From Chitinophagia bacterium (GTDB taxonomy: Bacteria > Bacteroidota > Bacteroidia > Chitinophagales > Chitinophagaceae), in assembly GCA_010027295.1 (NCBI GenBank), contig RGVM01000003.1, positions 1 through 23,386 on the forward strand: a stretch of 23,386 nucleotides of DNA. The letters run 5' to 3'. Positions 1-7,450 of the stretch are shown piece after piece. The translations under genes and the position numbers were made by a program. Every line of letters begins with the position of its first letter. Within the stretch, counting starts at the first letter, position 1. The notes under the pieces were generated by a model. The model had not been told where the DNA came from and did not search any database. It was given only the letters and a program-made list of their open reading frames with translations.

Positions 1-981
1 GGCCTCGGCGATCTCGAGGACGCCGACGGTGCCCGAGCCGTCGTCGTCGGCGCCGTAGTAGATGACGTCGCCGCGCTTGCCGAGGTGGTCGAAATGCGCC
101 GTCAGCACAAGCCATTCGTCCTTCTTGTCGGTGCCCTCCAGGATGCCCAGCACGTTAGTGCTCTGCAGGAAGCGGGTCTCCTTGCGGAATTGGAGTTCGG
201 TCTCGGCGGGGATGGTTCGGGGCTGAACCGCGCCATCGCGGCCCTTCTGTTTTATGTCGTCCCAGTCGGAGCCGACGATCGACCTCGCCACGTCCTCCGA
301 GATGATATAGCTGTTGGGGGAATGGACGGGTTTGAAGAGTTCGGTGAACATGTTGCCGTTGGGTCCGGATGCACGCCTGGGGAAGCCGGCCCCTACGATC
401 AGGATGGCAGCGGCCCCGCGTTGCTGGGCGTTGCGGATCTTGGCGAACACGCCGGCGGGCGACATGAAGCCCGGGCGGGAAGGCCGGTATCCGGAGGGTG
501 CCCCGTCGAGGATGAGGACGGCCCTGCCCCTGACATCGAAGGAGCCGTAGTCGTCACGGGCGGAGTCTACGATTCCGTGTCCCACGAAGGCGAGCTCGGA
601 GAAGTACTGGGTGGCGGTGCTGTTGAACTGCATGACCGGCTGGAAGTCGGTGTTCAGCGCCCAGGCCTTTCCGTTGACGACCACTCGGGCTTCGGCGAGG
701 GAGTCGCGGTAGACGGGGAAGGGCATCTGGTAGGAGCCGTTGAAACCGGGCTTGAGGCCAAGGCTGCGGAACTGCCCTTCTATGTAGGCGGCCGCCTTGC
801 GCTGTCCCTCCGTCGCGGTCTCGCGGCCTTCCATCTCAGGCCCTGCGATCGTGAAGAGGTGGGTGCGCAGGTCCTGCTCGGTGATGGTGGCGGCGAAGCG
901 GGCGGCGTCGGTCGTTTTTTTCTGTGCCATTGCCTGCCAGGGCAGGGCCAGGGCCAGGGCGAGGATGAGGTTCCGGTTCAT
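1..981 (-). CDS. Secreted M28-family zinc aminopeptidase (3' end outside window)
   Basis: A probable exported metallo-aminopeptidase. Translating the minus strand from the ATG at 979-981 gives a signal peptide (MNRNLILALALALPWQAMA, then Q), so the mature enzyme should act in the periplasm or outside the cell. A central stretch around residues 165-225 resembles a protease-associated (PA) insert domain. The M28 zinc-site motifs follow: AHFDHLG with His296 and Asp298, then GADDDGSGT with Asp312-314. The remaining metal ligands lie beyond the left edge; 327 residues are visible. It is the last visible gene of a minus-strand series, 52 nt after rpiB. Family assignment rests on the two metal motifs and domain order; substrate is unknown. 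Confidence 0.88.
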   Translation of the reverse strand, partial: MNRNLILALALALPWQAMAQKKTTDAARFAATITEQDLRTHLFTIAGPEMEGRETATEGQRKAAAYIEGQFRSLGLKPGFNGSYQMPFPVYRDSLAEARVVVNGKAWALNTDFQPVMQFNSTATQYFSELAFVGHGIVDSARDDYGSFDVRGRAVLILDGAPSGYRPSRPGFMSPAGVFAKIRNAQQRGAAAILIVGAGFPRRASGPNGNMFTELFKPVHSPNSYIISEDVARSIVGSDWDDIKQKGRDGAVQPRTIPAETELQFRKETRFLQSTNVLGILEGTDKKDEWLVLTAHFDHLGKRGDVIYYGADDDGSGTVGVLEIAEA

Positions 982-1033
982 GCGGAGGGTTTGTGGGGAT
1001 GTGTGGACTTGAGTAAGGTTGGCGGCTCCGGGC

Positions 1034-1492
1034 TCATCCGCAGGGGATCTTGCCTACGCGTCGGGCATGCCTTCCACCTTCGAATTCCGTGCCGATGAAT
1101 TGTTCCACCATTTGCCGGCTGATCTCGTGGGAGATGTACCTGGCGGGGATGCATAATACGTTGGCGTCGTTGTGGGCGCGTGAGAGTTCAGCGATGGCCG
1201 GGTTCCAGCAGAGGGCGGCCCGGATGCCGGCGTGCTTGTTGGCCGCCATGGCGACCCCGTTGCCGGAACCGCAGAACAGGATGCCGAAAGCGCATTCGCC
1301 CTTCTCGACGGCATCTGCCACGGCATGTGCGTGGTCGGGGTAATCGGCCGAGTCGGTGGAGTGTGCGCCGAAATCCTTGACGGTGAGACCCTTGGAGGCC
1401 AGAAAGGCGCGGATGTCCTCCTTGTACTCGAATCCGGCATGGTCGCTACCGACGGCTACGGGGAGGAAGAGGTTGAAGGCTGAATGGTCCAT
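1034..1492 (-). CDS. rpiB: Ribose-5-phosphate isomerase B
   Basis: Interconverts ribose 5-phosphate and ribulose 5-phosphate in the non-oxidative pentose phosphate pathway (cytoplasm). The 152-residue product has the usual RpiB/LacA length. It carries the N-terminal SDHAG substrate-binding motif, a YPDHA segment, and the active-site cysteine in FCGSGNG followed by VAMAANK. The ATG at 1492 was chosen because it gives the family's normal N-terminus; the open frame runs on upstream to 1735 but that part overlaps tatC out of frame and looks non-coding. It lies 61 nt downstream of tatC on the same strand and is probably co-transcribed with it. Confidence 0.95.
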   Translation of the reverse strand: MDHSAFNLFLPVAVGSDHAGFEYKEDIRAFLASKGLTVKDFGAHSTDSADYPDHAHAVADAVEKGECAFGILFCGSGNGVAMAANKHAGIRAALCWNPAIAELSRAHNDANVLCIPARYISHEISRQMVEQFIGTEFEGGRHARRVGKIPCG

Positions 1493-1553
1493 GTTGGGTT
1501 TCTCTTGCGGGTGGGTCGTAGTGGGTTTCCTCAGAACGGCGTCATGGGGACCG

Positions 1554-2363
1554 TCACTCCCACTCCTTCCATTTGCGCTCCTTTCTGCGGTTAACAGCCG
1601 CAGAGATACCGATGCTGACCTCGTAGAGCAGCACCAGCGGGATGACGACGACCATCTGGCTGCCCCAGTCGGGCGAGGGGGTGATGATGGCGGCCAGCAC
1701 GAGCAGGGCAACGTAGGCGTACTTGCGGTATTCACGCAGGAAGGAGGGGGTGAGGATGCCCATGCTGGACAGGAGCCATGACACCATGGGCAGCTGGAAG
1801 GCCAGACCGGCCCCCAGCGTGATGTCGATCAGGCTCTCGAGGTAGTCGGCCAGGGTAGGCCGGTACTCCAGGAGCCCCGCCGTGCCGATCTTGTAATTGG
1901 AAAGGAAGTTGAAGGTGAAGGGCGCCAGCATGAAGTAGCCGAAGGATGCGCCCAGGAAGAAAAAGAAGCTAACCCAGAAGATGATCCCGCGGGTGTGTCG
2001 AAGCTCTTCGGGCTTGAGGGCCGGTTTCACGAACCTCCATACTTCCCAGAGGAAATAGGGTACACCCACTACGAGGGCGCAGGAGAGCGCCATGGTGATA
2101 CTGGACATGAAAGTTCCGCTCACGGAGGTGACCTGCAGCTTGAGGTCCATGGGCGGCATGCATAGAGATTCACCCATGCCCAGTACATGACTGAGGCGGC
2201 AGAGGACGCGGTAGGAGATGAAGTCGTTCCGGGTGGGACCCATCACGACATAGTCGAAGATGGTGTCGATCCATACGAAGAAGGCGATGGCCGCCACGAG
2301 CAGGAACAGCACGGAGCGTACAATATGCCAGCGTAGCGCCTCGAGGTGGTCCACGAAACTCAT
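1554..2363 (-). CDS. tatC: Sec-independent protein translocase subunit TatC
   Basis: Core membrane subunit of the twin-arginine translocase, which recognises RR signal peptides and exports folded proteins. The 269-residue frame has the diagnostic N-terminus MSFVDHLEALRWHIVRS, followed by six hydrophobic segments including FFVWIDTIFDYVV, the ALVVGVPYFLWEVWRFVKPAL region before PEELRH, and a C-terminal ITPSPDW motif. No tatA/tatB is visible in the window. The frame stays open and looks coding for about 24 codons upstream of this ATG but contains no ATG or GTG there, so the start at 2363 is the conservative choice. It lies 165 nt downstream of gmk, enough room for its own promoter. Confidence 0.95.
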   Translation of the reverse strand: MSFVDHLEALRWHIVRSVLFLLVAAIAFFVWIDTIFDYVVMGPTRNDFISYRVLCRLSHVLGMGESLCMPPMDLKLQVTSVSGTFMSSITMALSCALVVGVPYFLWEVWRFVKPALKPEELRHTRGIIFWVSFFFFLGASFGYFMLAPFTFNFLSNYKIGTAGLLEYRPTLADYLESLIDITLGAGLAFQLPMVSWLLSSMGILTPSFLREYRKYAYVALLVLAAIITPSPDWGSQMVVVIPLVLLYEVSIGISAAVNRRKERKWKEWE

Positions 2364-2455
2364 CTCGGACTCGCCTTCGTCGGAGCCCCAGATGCGCTGG
2401 AAGAAGCTTTTCCTATCGTTGGTATCGGTTGCCAGGATGTCTGCGTTTTGGGGTG

Positions 2456-2463
2456 TAAAGGTA
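2456..2463 (-). promoter_or_regulatory. Candidate -7 box upstream of tatC
   Basis: The minus strand reads TACCTTTA, one base off the Bacteroidota consensus TAnnTTTG, in the gmk-tatC gap. No convincing -33 TTTG was found. Low-confidence promoter for tatC-rpiB-peptidase. Confidence 0.3.
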
Positions 2464-2528
2464 ATGGATGAGCGTTGTACTTCGTCCCTCTGAAGGGCTA
2501 TGGCCCGGGCATGCCGGCTACCCGGACC

Positions 2529-3104
2529 TCAACTGTCGAGGAAGGCGCGCACCATGCTTTCCGCCTCGGTGCAGGCCTTGTCGAGTTGGTCGTTGATCAC
2601 GATCCGGTCGAACCGATCCCGGTGAGACATCTCGTATTCCGCCTTCGCCAGCCGGTCGCGGATCGAATCCTCGCTGTCTGTCCCGCGGCTCCTGAGGCGC
2701 CTCTCCAGCTCATCCAGGGATGGGGGCTGGATGAAGAGCGAGAGCGTTCGTACGCGTGCGTCACCCATGACGCGCAGGGCACCCTTGACATCTATGTCGA
2801 GCAACGGGATGCGGTCCTCTAGCCAAATCTCCTCTATTTCTGACATGAGGGTACCGTAGTACTTCCCTTCGTAGACCATCTCCCATTCTAGAAAGGCTCC
2901 TTCCCGGATGCGGTTCCGGAACTCGTCCGTGCCGATGAAATGGTAGTCCCTACCGTCGACCTCTTTGCCTCGCGGCTGTCGCGTAGTGGCCGACACGGAG
3001 AAGCCCAGTGCGGGGATTTGATGCAGAAGGTGCCGGGTGATGCTGGTCTTTCCCGCTCCCGATGGTGCGGTGACGATGACTATCCGGTTGGGTGTCGGGG
3101 ACAT
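2529..3104 (-). CDS. gmk: Guanylate kinase
   Basis: Phosphorylates GMP to GDP with ATP, an essential step in guanine nucleotide synthesis. The 191-residue product matches bacterial Gmk in length and order. The P-loop APSGAGKTS is at residues 13-21, followed by the GMP-binding part (SATTRQPRGKEVDGRDYHF), then GAFLEWEMVYEGKYYGT, and the DIDVKGALRV segment. The ATG at 3104 places the P-loop at its normal distance from the N-terminus. A (GCCT)-type tetranucleotide run lies just upstream at 3120-3136. It is 74 nt downstream of the DUF4290 gene on the same strand. Confidence 0.97.
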   Translation of the reverse strand: MSPTPNRIVIVTAPSGAGKTSITRHLLHQIPALGFSVSATTRQPRGKEVDGRDYHFIGTDEFRNRIREGAFLEWEMVYEGKYYGTLMSEIEEIWLEDRIPLLDIDVKGALRVMGDARVRTLSLFIQPPSLDELERRLRSRGTDSEDSIRDRLAKAEYEMSHRDRFDRIVINDQLDKACTEAESMVRAFLDS

Positions 3105-3178
3105 GGGCTACCGGGAGAGCCGCCTGCCTGCCTGCCATCGCGGAATGCTAGGGCGGGATCAGGTTTAGGGCGGCATTG

Positions 3179-3862
3179 TCACTTATATCGTTTCTTCTGG
3201 AATTTTTGCTGGGGCCTGTTCTTGTTGCCCATGGGCCCCTGCGGGATGGGTTTCACGCCCTGCCGGGGCTGGTATCCCATCTGTTTGCCGCGCTTGCCGA
3301 AGCGCTGGTCGTCGTCCCGCTCGCGGTATGCCTTGACGTAGGGTGTAGAACTGAACTCGAGCATTCCGCCCGTGATGGCGTTGAGCTCCTGTCGGATAGC
3401 GTCGTCATGGACCAGCTCGCGGTGCCAGTTGTTGTAGGCAAGTTTCATGTAGTATGCGATGGTATGGGCAAAGCCGGACCGCTTATCTGTGTTCTCGTCT
3501 GCCAGTGCCTTCTGGACGACTTTCTCGAGATGGACGCCGAGATGGGAGTACTTCGGGTATTTCTTGGGATAGGGTAGTCTTGAGGGCTTCAGTTTCAGTG
3601 TCTCGGCGGTGGGGATGGGGTATGGGCTCTCGACGTCGAGCTGGAAGTCGGAGATGAGGAAGATGTGGTCCCAGAGCTTCTGGCGGTAGTCTTCCATGCT
3701 CTTGAGCTGGGGGTTGAGGATACCCATGAACTCGATGATGGCGTCTACGTTCCGCTGGCGCCGCTCTTTGTCCTCGATCGAGCGGATCTTTTCGACCATG
3801 TTCTGGATGTGGCGGCCGTACTCCCGCATGATCAGCTTGTTGCGGGTCGTGTTGTATTCCAT
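3179..3862 (-). CDS. DUF4290 family protein (Bacteroidota conserved)
   Basis: Conserved protein of unknown function, recognised as DUF4290 from its N-terminus (MEYNTTRNKLIMREYGRHIQ) and its helical body with NPQLKSMEDYRQKLWDHIF. The 227-residue chain is mostly predicted helix with no signal peptide or membrane segment, and ends in a basic, Gln/Pro/Lys-rich tail (PQGPMGNKNRPQQKFQKKRYK region) that could bind nucleic acid (inference). The frame opens at 3955, but the ATG at 3862 fits the family start and lies 18 nt after a candidate -7 box. It is the first gene of the minus-strand series ahead of gmk and divergent from the glycosyltransferase. Confidence 0.88.
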   Translation of the reverse strand: MEYNTTRNKLIMREYGRHIQNMVEKIRSIEDKERRQRNVDAIIEFMGILNPQLKSMEDYRQKLWDHIFLISDFQLDVESPYPIPTAETLKLKPSRLPYPKKYPKYSHLGVHLEKVVQKALADENTDKRSGFAHTIAYYMKLAYNNWHRELVHDDAIRQELNAITGGMLEFSSTPYVKAYRERDDDQRFGKRGKQMGYQPRQGVKPIPQGPMGNKNRPQQKFQKKRYK

Positions 3863-3880
3863 ATATAGAGATCTGTCCTG

Positions 3881-3888
3881 CGAAAATA
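3881..3888 (-). promoter_or_regulatory. Candidate -7 box for the DUF4290-gmk series
   Basis: Minus strand TATTTTCG, one base off TAnnTTTG, 18 nt before the ATG at 3862. It sits in a 98-nt divergent intergenic region whose other half carries a perfect box for the glycosyltransferase. Confidence 0.45.
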
Positions 3889-3939
3889 GTCCATCCGTGC
3901 CGAATATGGAACCTTGGGACCCCCATGCCTGCTTTGGCG

Positions 3940-3947
3940 TAGTTTTG
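3940..3947 (+). promoter_or_regulatory. -7 promoter box of the glycosyltransferase gene
   Basis: TAGTTTTG is a perfect match to TAnnTTTG, 13 nt before the ATG at 3961. A CTTG at 3913-3916 could act as a weak -33 element (23 nt spacing). Confidence 0.6.
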
Positions 3948-3960
3948 GCCGCCATCGGAT

Positions 3961-5100
3961 ATGAGGATCGCCATCAACACCCGCTTTGCCTGGTACGGCT
4001 ACGAGGAGGGCTACGGCCGCTTCACCCGGGAGCTCTGTTCACGGCTGCCGCTGGCGGGTCCTGACGACGAATTCCTCTATCTTGACGACAGGCGCCATGA
4101 GGGTAGCCTCTCCGATGCCGTAAACCTGCGGCAGCGTACCCTGGGACCGCCCGCCCGGCACCCCCTGTTATGGAAGCTGTGGTACGACCTCAGGGTGCCC
4201 TCTGCGCTCCGAAGGGATCGCGCCGACGTCTTCTTCTCGCCCGACGGCATCTGCTCCCTGCATAGCTCCGTTCCCCAGGTGGTCGCCATCCATGACCTGG
4301 CCTTCCTGCGTGACTCCTCCTATCTGCCCCGGTCGCAATACCTCTATTATAAGGCATACACGCCTCGCTTTATCCGTCAGGCTAAAAAGGTGGTGACGGT
4401 GTCCGAGTGTTCGCGGGAGGACATCCACCATCGGTATCCCTTCTCCCGGGGGAAGGTCGAGGTGGTCTACAATGCGGCGGATCCTTCCTTCGTCCCGCTG
4501 GCTTGGGAGGACCGTGTGGCCTTTCGCGAGAACTGGACGGAGGGGCGCGAGTATTTCCTGTGCGTCGGATCCATGCATCCGCGCAAGAACCTGTTGAACC
4601 TGTTGCGGGCCTTCTCGCTCTTCAAGAAGCGACAGCGCTCGAACATGCTCCTCGTGTTGGCGGGCCGCATGGGCTGGCGCAACGGGGAGTTCGAGCATGC
4701 ACTCTCGACTTTCCGCCATCGCCACGACGTCCGCCTGATGGGGTATGTGCCGAAGGAGCGTATGCCTGCCCTGGTGGCGTCCGCCTATGCCCTGGTATAT
4801 CCATCGCTCTGGGAGGGCTTCGGGATTCCATTGCTGGAGGCTATGCAGTCGGGCGTGCCAGTGGTCTGCTCCGGCAATTCCTCATTCCCCGAGGTGGCCG
4901 GCGATGCCGGGCTATACTTCGACCCCTTGCAACCGGAGGACATGGGTGCCAGGCTTTCGCTTGTCTACCGCGACGAGGCCCTGCGCTCGGCGATGGTCGC
5001 CAGGGGACTCGAGAGGTCGCGGCACTTCTCCTGGGACGACTCGTCCCGCAGACTGCTGGCGCTGTTGCGTGAAGCTGCATGCCAAGCCCCGATTCCGTAA
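3961..5100 (+). CDS. Glycosyltransferase family 4 protein
   Basis: Probable nucleotide-sugar-dependent GT-B glycosyltransferase acting at the cytoplasmic side of the membrane in polysaccharide or glycolipid synthesis; donor and acceptor cannot be read from sequence. The 379-residue product begins MRIAINTRF. A linker strand with VVYNAADPSF leads into the C-terminal domain, which starts FLCVGSMHPRKNL. The GT4 donor-site EX7E motif is present in EGFGIPLLEAMQSGVPVV, followed by EVAGDAGLYFDP. It starts the plus-strand series, with its own perfect -7 box, and its TAA stop forms part of the next gene's promoter box. It is not in a recognisable polysaccharide cluster. Confidence 0.9.
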   Translation: MRIAINTRFAWYGYEEGYGRFTRELCSRLPLAGPDDEFLYLDDRRHEGSLSDAVNLRQRTLGPPARHPLLWKLWYDLRVPSALRRDRADVFFSPDGICSLHSSVPQVVAIHDLAFLRDSSYLPRSQYLYYKAYTPRFIRQAKKVVTVSECSREDIHHRYPFSRGKVEVVYNAADPSFVPLAWEDRVAFRENWTEGREYFLCVGSMHPRKNLLNLLRAFSLFKKRQRSNMLLVLAGRMGWRNGEFEHALSTFRHRHDVRLMGYVPKERMPALVASAYALVYPSLWEGFGIPLLEAMQSGVPVVCSGNSSFPEVAGDAGLYFDPLQPEDMGARLSLVYRDEALRSAMVARGLERSRHFSWDDSSRRLLALLREAACQAPIP

Positions 5101-5105
5101 CTTTG
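5098..5105 (+). promoter_or_regulatory. -7 promoter box of gldC, overlapping a stop codon
   Basis: TAACTTTG matches TAnnTTTG perfectly. Its first three bases are the TAA stop codon of the glycosyltransferase. The gldC ATG follows 16 nt later. No clear -33 element. Confidence 0.6.
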
Positions 5106-5121
5106 CCGCAACCACCCCACG

Positions 5122-5481
5122 ATGAATCGATCCCGGATAACCGTCGACGTGAGCCTTGACGAGGCCAATGTGCCCGAAGCGATCGAATGGGCCGCCAGTG
5201 CCTCCAGTGCGGAGGATACGCAACGTGCCAAGGCCATGACGATGGCCTTCTGGGACGGCCGGGAGAAGGCAGCCATGCGGATTGATATCTGGACCAAGGA
5301 CATGATGGTGGACGAGATGGCCGATTTCTACTACCAGAACCTCATGGGGCTGGCCGACAGTTTCGAGAGGGCCACCCACCAGCAGGAGCTCGTGGAGGAT
5401 GTGAAGCGTTTTGCAAAGGCCTTCTACGGGAAGTTCAAGGCCCTGCAGCAACAGGCTGCGGAAGGCGGACAGGGTGCCTGA
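5122..5481 (+). CDS. gldC: Gliding motility protein GldC
   Basis: Small cytoplasmic-type protein (119 residues, no signal peptide) matching GldC of gliding Bacteroidota such as Flavobacterium johnsoniae. The recognised features are the N-terminal beta-strand ITVDVSLDEANVPEAIEW, a WDGREKAAMRIDIWTKDMMVDEM segment closely like the IDLWTKDMPVDEM core of known GldC, and the helix YYQNLMGLADSFERAT. GldC is linked to gliding motility, but homologues also occur in non-gliding Bacteroidota and its biochemical role is unclear. It has its own predicted promoter and is followed 40 nt later by yqeY. Confidence 0.88.
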   Translation: MNRSRITVDVSLDEANVPEAIEWAASASSAEDTQRAKAMTMAFWDGREKAAMRIDIWTKDMMVDEMADFYYQNLMGLADSFERATHQQELVEDVKRFAKAFYGKFKALQQQAAEGGQGA

Positions 5482-5521
5482 CCCTGACAGAACCGACGAC
5501 ATAGGGTAAAAAACAGAAGCC

Positions 5522-5983
5522 ATGTCATTGGAGACAACGGTCAACGAACAGATAAAGGCTGCCATGCTGGCGAGGGACGAGGCCGGCCTGCGGGCCCTCA
5601 GGGCCATCAAGGCTGCCATCCTGCTGGCGAAGACCTCGGAGGGCGGCTCTGGCGGCATGAGTCCGGAAGAGGAGATGCGTCTGCTGCAGCGCCTGGTAAA
5701 GCAGCGGAGGGATTCGCTGGAGATATTCGAGAAACAGGGTCGCGAAGACCTGGCCGTGAAGGAGCGGGAGGAGATCTCCGTCATCGAGCGTTTCCTGCCC
5801 AAGTCGCTGTCTGAGGAGGAGCTATATGCGGAGTTGAGGGCGGTCATCGCAGAGACGGGCGCTTCATCTCCTGCCGACATGGGCAGGGTGATGGGTGTCG
5901 CCACGAAGCGACTGGCCGGTCGCGCCGATGGCCAGGCGATTTCCAAAGCGGTCAAGTCGCTCCTCGCCAACCCGGGCACATGA
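5522..5983 (+). CDS. GatB/YqeY domain-containing protein
   Basis: Stand-alone YqeY-type protein of 153 residues, the normal length for the family. The domain resembles the C-terminal tRNA-binding helical domain of GatB, so a tRNA-linked role is suggested, but YqeY proteins have no firmly established function. Visible family features are the N-terminal LETTVNEQIKAAMLARD, the helix LLQRLVKQRRDSLEIFEKQGR, ERFLPKSLSEEEL, and the C-terminal DMGRVMGVATKRLAGRADG segment. Its stop overlaps the start of cvpA in an ATGA arrangement (5980-5983), implying translational coupling. Confidence 0.93.
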   Translation: MSLETTVNEQIKAAMLARDEAGLRALRAIKAAILLAKTSEGGSGGMSPEEEMRLLQRLVKQRRDSLEIFEKQGREDLAVKEREEISVIERFLPKSLSEEELYAELRAVIAETGASSPADMGRVMGVATKRLAGRADGQAISKAVKSLLANPGT

Positions 5984-6528
5984 TCCTCGATGTGGCCACG
6001 GTTGCGATACTGGCCTATGCCTTCGTCCAGGGCATGAGCCGGGGATTCATCGTTTCGGCCTTCTCCTTCGCCTCCCTGTTCGTGGGGCTGGTGGCTGCGG
6101 TGAGTTTGTCCGCTGCGGTGGCGCAATGGCTAACAGGCATCGGAGGTATTCCCGTGCGGTGGTTGCCATTGCTGGCCTTCCTGATGGTCTTCGGCCTCGC
6201 CCGCTGGCTGGTAGGGGTTGCCGGCAGGATGGCGAAGGCTTCTGCGGAGGCGATGATGCTGGGTGGTGTCGACAAGGCCGGTGGAGTGATCCTGCATGTG
6301 ATCCTGTACGGAACCTTGTACAGTATCATCCTGTTCTATCTGCGGGAGCTGGGGCTCCTTGGGGATGAGACGGTATCGACCTCCCGCACCTACCCCTGGG
6401 TCTCACCCTGGGGCCCCTGGGTGATGGGCGCTTTATCCCATGCTTTGCCCTTCCTCGGCGACATGATGCGTTCGCTGAAGGAGTACTTCCGGGAGGCTTC
6501 AGGCCCCCTGACCGCCCCGAGGGCATGA
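5980..6528 (+). CDS. CvpA family membrane protein
   Basis: Inner-membrane protein of 182 residues with about four hydrophobic segments (residues roughly 4-22, 28-52, 60-80 and 100-122), the topology of the CvpA (colicin V production) family. The N-terminal MILDVATVAILAYAFVQGMSRGF matches the family pattern of a short first helix followed by a Gly-rich loop. CvpA proteins are linked to envelope homeostasis and colicin V production, with no defined reaction. The start overlaps the yqeY stop (ATGA). The C-terminal 60 residues contain a Trp/Pro-rich loop and an amphipathic helix. Confidence 0.85.
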   Translation: MILDVATVAILAYAFVQGMSRGFIVSAFSFASLFVGLVAAVSLSAAVAQWLTGIGGIPVRWLPLLAFLMVFGLARWLVGVAGRMAKASAEAMMLGGVDKAGGVILHVILYGTLYSIILFYLRELGLLGDETVSTSRTYPWVSPWGPWVMGALSHALPFLGDMMRSLKEYFREASGPLTAPRA

Positions 6529-6569
6529 AGATGGCGGGCGGTTACGGCCTGAATTATCCTGCCAAATGC

Positions 6570-6597
6570 TTTGATTGTGGCGAAACGACTATTTTAG
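6570..6597 (+). promoter_or_regulatory. Candidate promoter of the alpha/beta hydrolase
   Basis: TTTG at 6570-6573, a 16-nt gap, then TATTTTAG at 6590-6597 (one base off TAnnTTTG), inside a locally AT-richer pocket. The ATG at 6630 follows 32 nt later. The short spacing lowers confidence. Confidence 0.35.
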
Positions 6598-6629
6598 CAG
6601 ATGCCGACAGCGGCTCCAACCCAAACGGA

Positions 6630-7409
6630 ATGACATACGAGATCAGAGAGGAAGGCAAGTTCAGGTACCTGGAAGTCGGCGAGGGCGAGCCGCTTGTCCT
6701 GCTGCACGGCCTCTTCGGAGCCCTGAGCAATTTCTCCGGTATCATCGAGCATTTCAGGTCGAGGTCATACAAGGTGGTGGTGCCGATCCTACCCCTCTTC
6801 GAGCTCGACCTGCTCCACACCTCGGTGGGTGGCCTGCAGAAGCACCTGCACCGCTTTCTCGAGTATAAGGACTATCGGAACATCCATCTGCTGGGGAATT
6901 CTCTCGGTGGACATGTAGCGCTGCTATACGTTTTGAAGCATCCGGAGCGTGTTAGATCGCTCATCCTCACCGGCAGTTCCGGTCTGTTCGAGAACGGCAT
7001 GGGCGACAGCTATCCGAAGCGGGGCGACTACGATTATATCCGCCGCAAGACGGAGGAGACCTTCTACGACCCCCGGACGGCGACCAAGGAGTTGGTGGAC
7101 GAGGTCTTCGGCATAGTGAACGAACGGATGAAGGTGATCAAGGTGCTTGCACTGGCGAAGAGCGCCATCCGCAACAACCTCGGTGACGAGCTCTCCAAGA
7201 TCGACAAGCCGACATTGCTCATCTGGGGTAACAACGACAATGTCACCCCGCCCTTCGTCGCCAACGAGTTCCAGCGGCGCATCTCCCAGAGCGAACTCCA
7301 TTTCATCGACAAGTGCGGGCATGCCCCCATGATGGAGTTGCCCGACGAATTCAACGTAATCCTTGAAAAGTTCCTCCACAAGCTAGGTCAACCTGCAGCA
7401 GTGGACTGA
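6630..7409 (+). CDS. Alpha/beta hydrolase
   Basis: Single-domain alpha/beta-hydrolase of 259 residues, likely a cytoplasmic esterase or similar; substrate unknown. The oxyanion-loop motif VLLHGLFGALSNF follows the first strand, the nucleophile elbow is GNSLGGH, the acid is in WGNNDNVTPP, and the catalytic His is in KCGHAPMMELP. The open frame begins at 6525 overlapping the cvpA stop, but the first 35 codons are AT-richer and do not look like the family, while the ATG at 6630 gives the expected N-terminus MTYEIREEGKFRYLEVGEGE. A candidate promoter lies in the excluded part. Confidence 0.9.
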   Translation: MTYEIREEGKFRYLEVGEGEPLVLLHGLFGALSNFSGIIEHFRSRSYKVVVPILPLFELDLLHTSVGGLQKHLHRFLEYKDYRNIHLLGNSLGGHVALLYVLKHPERVRSLILTGSSGLFENGMGDSYPKRGDYDYIRRKTEETFYDPRTATKELVDEVFGIVNERMKVIKVLALAKSAIRNNLGDELSKIDKPTLLIWGNNDNVTPPFVANEFQRRISQSELHFIDKCGHAPMMELPDEFNVILEKFLHKLGQPAAVD

Positions 7410-7450
7410 TTTTTGCGGTCTAACCTAAAGGGCCTATCCGGGCCATTCGT

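Noticed and set aside
85..1098. Open frame of 337 codons on the plus strand
   Set aside because: Antisense to the M28 peptidase, whose signal peptide and zinc motifs are clear; the plus-strand product has no family features.
3120..3136. Tetranucleotide repeat upstream of gmk
   Set aside because: Only about three GCCT units; too short to argue for repeat-driven variation, and gmk is an essential housekeeping gene.
4912..6126. Open frame of 404 codons on the minus strand
   Set aside because: Antisense to the glycosyltransferase end, gldC, yqeY and cvpA, all of which have clear family signatures.
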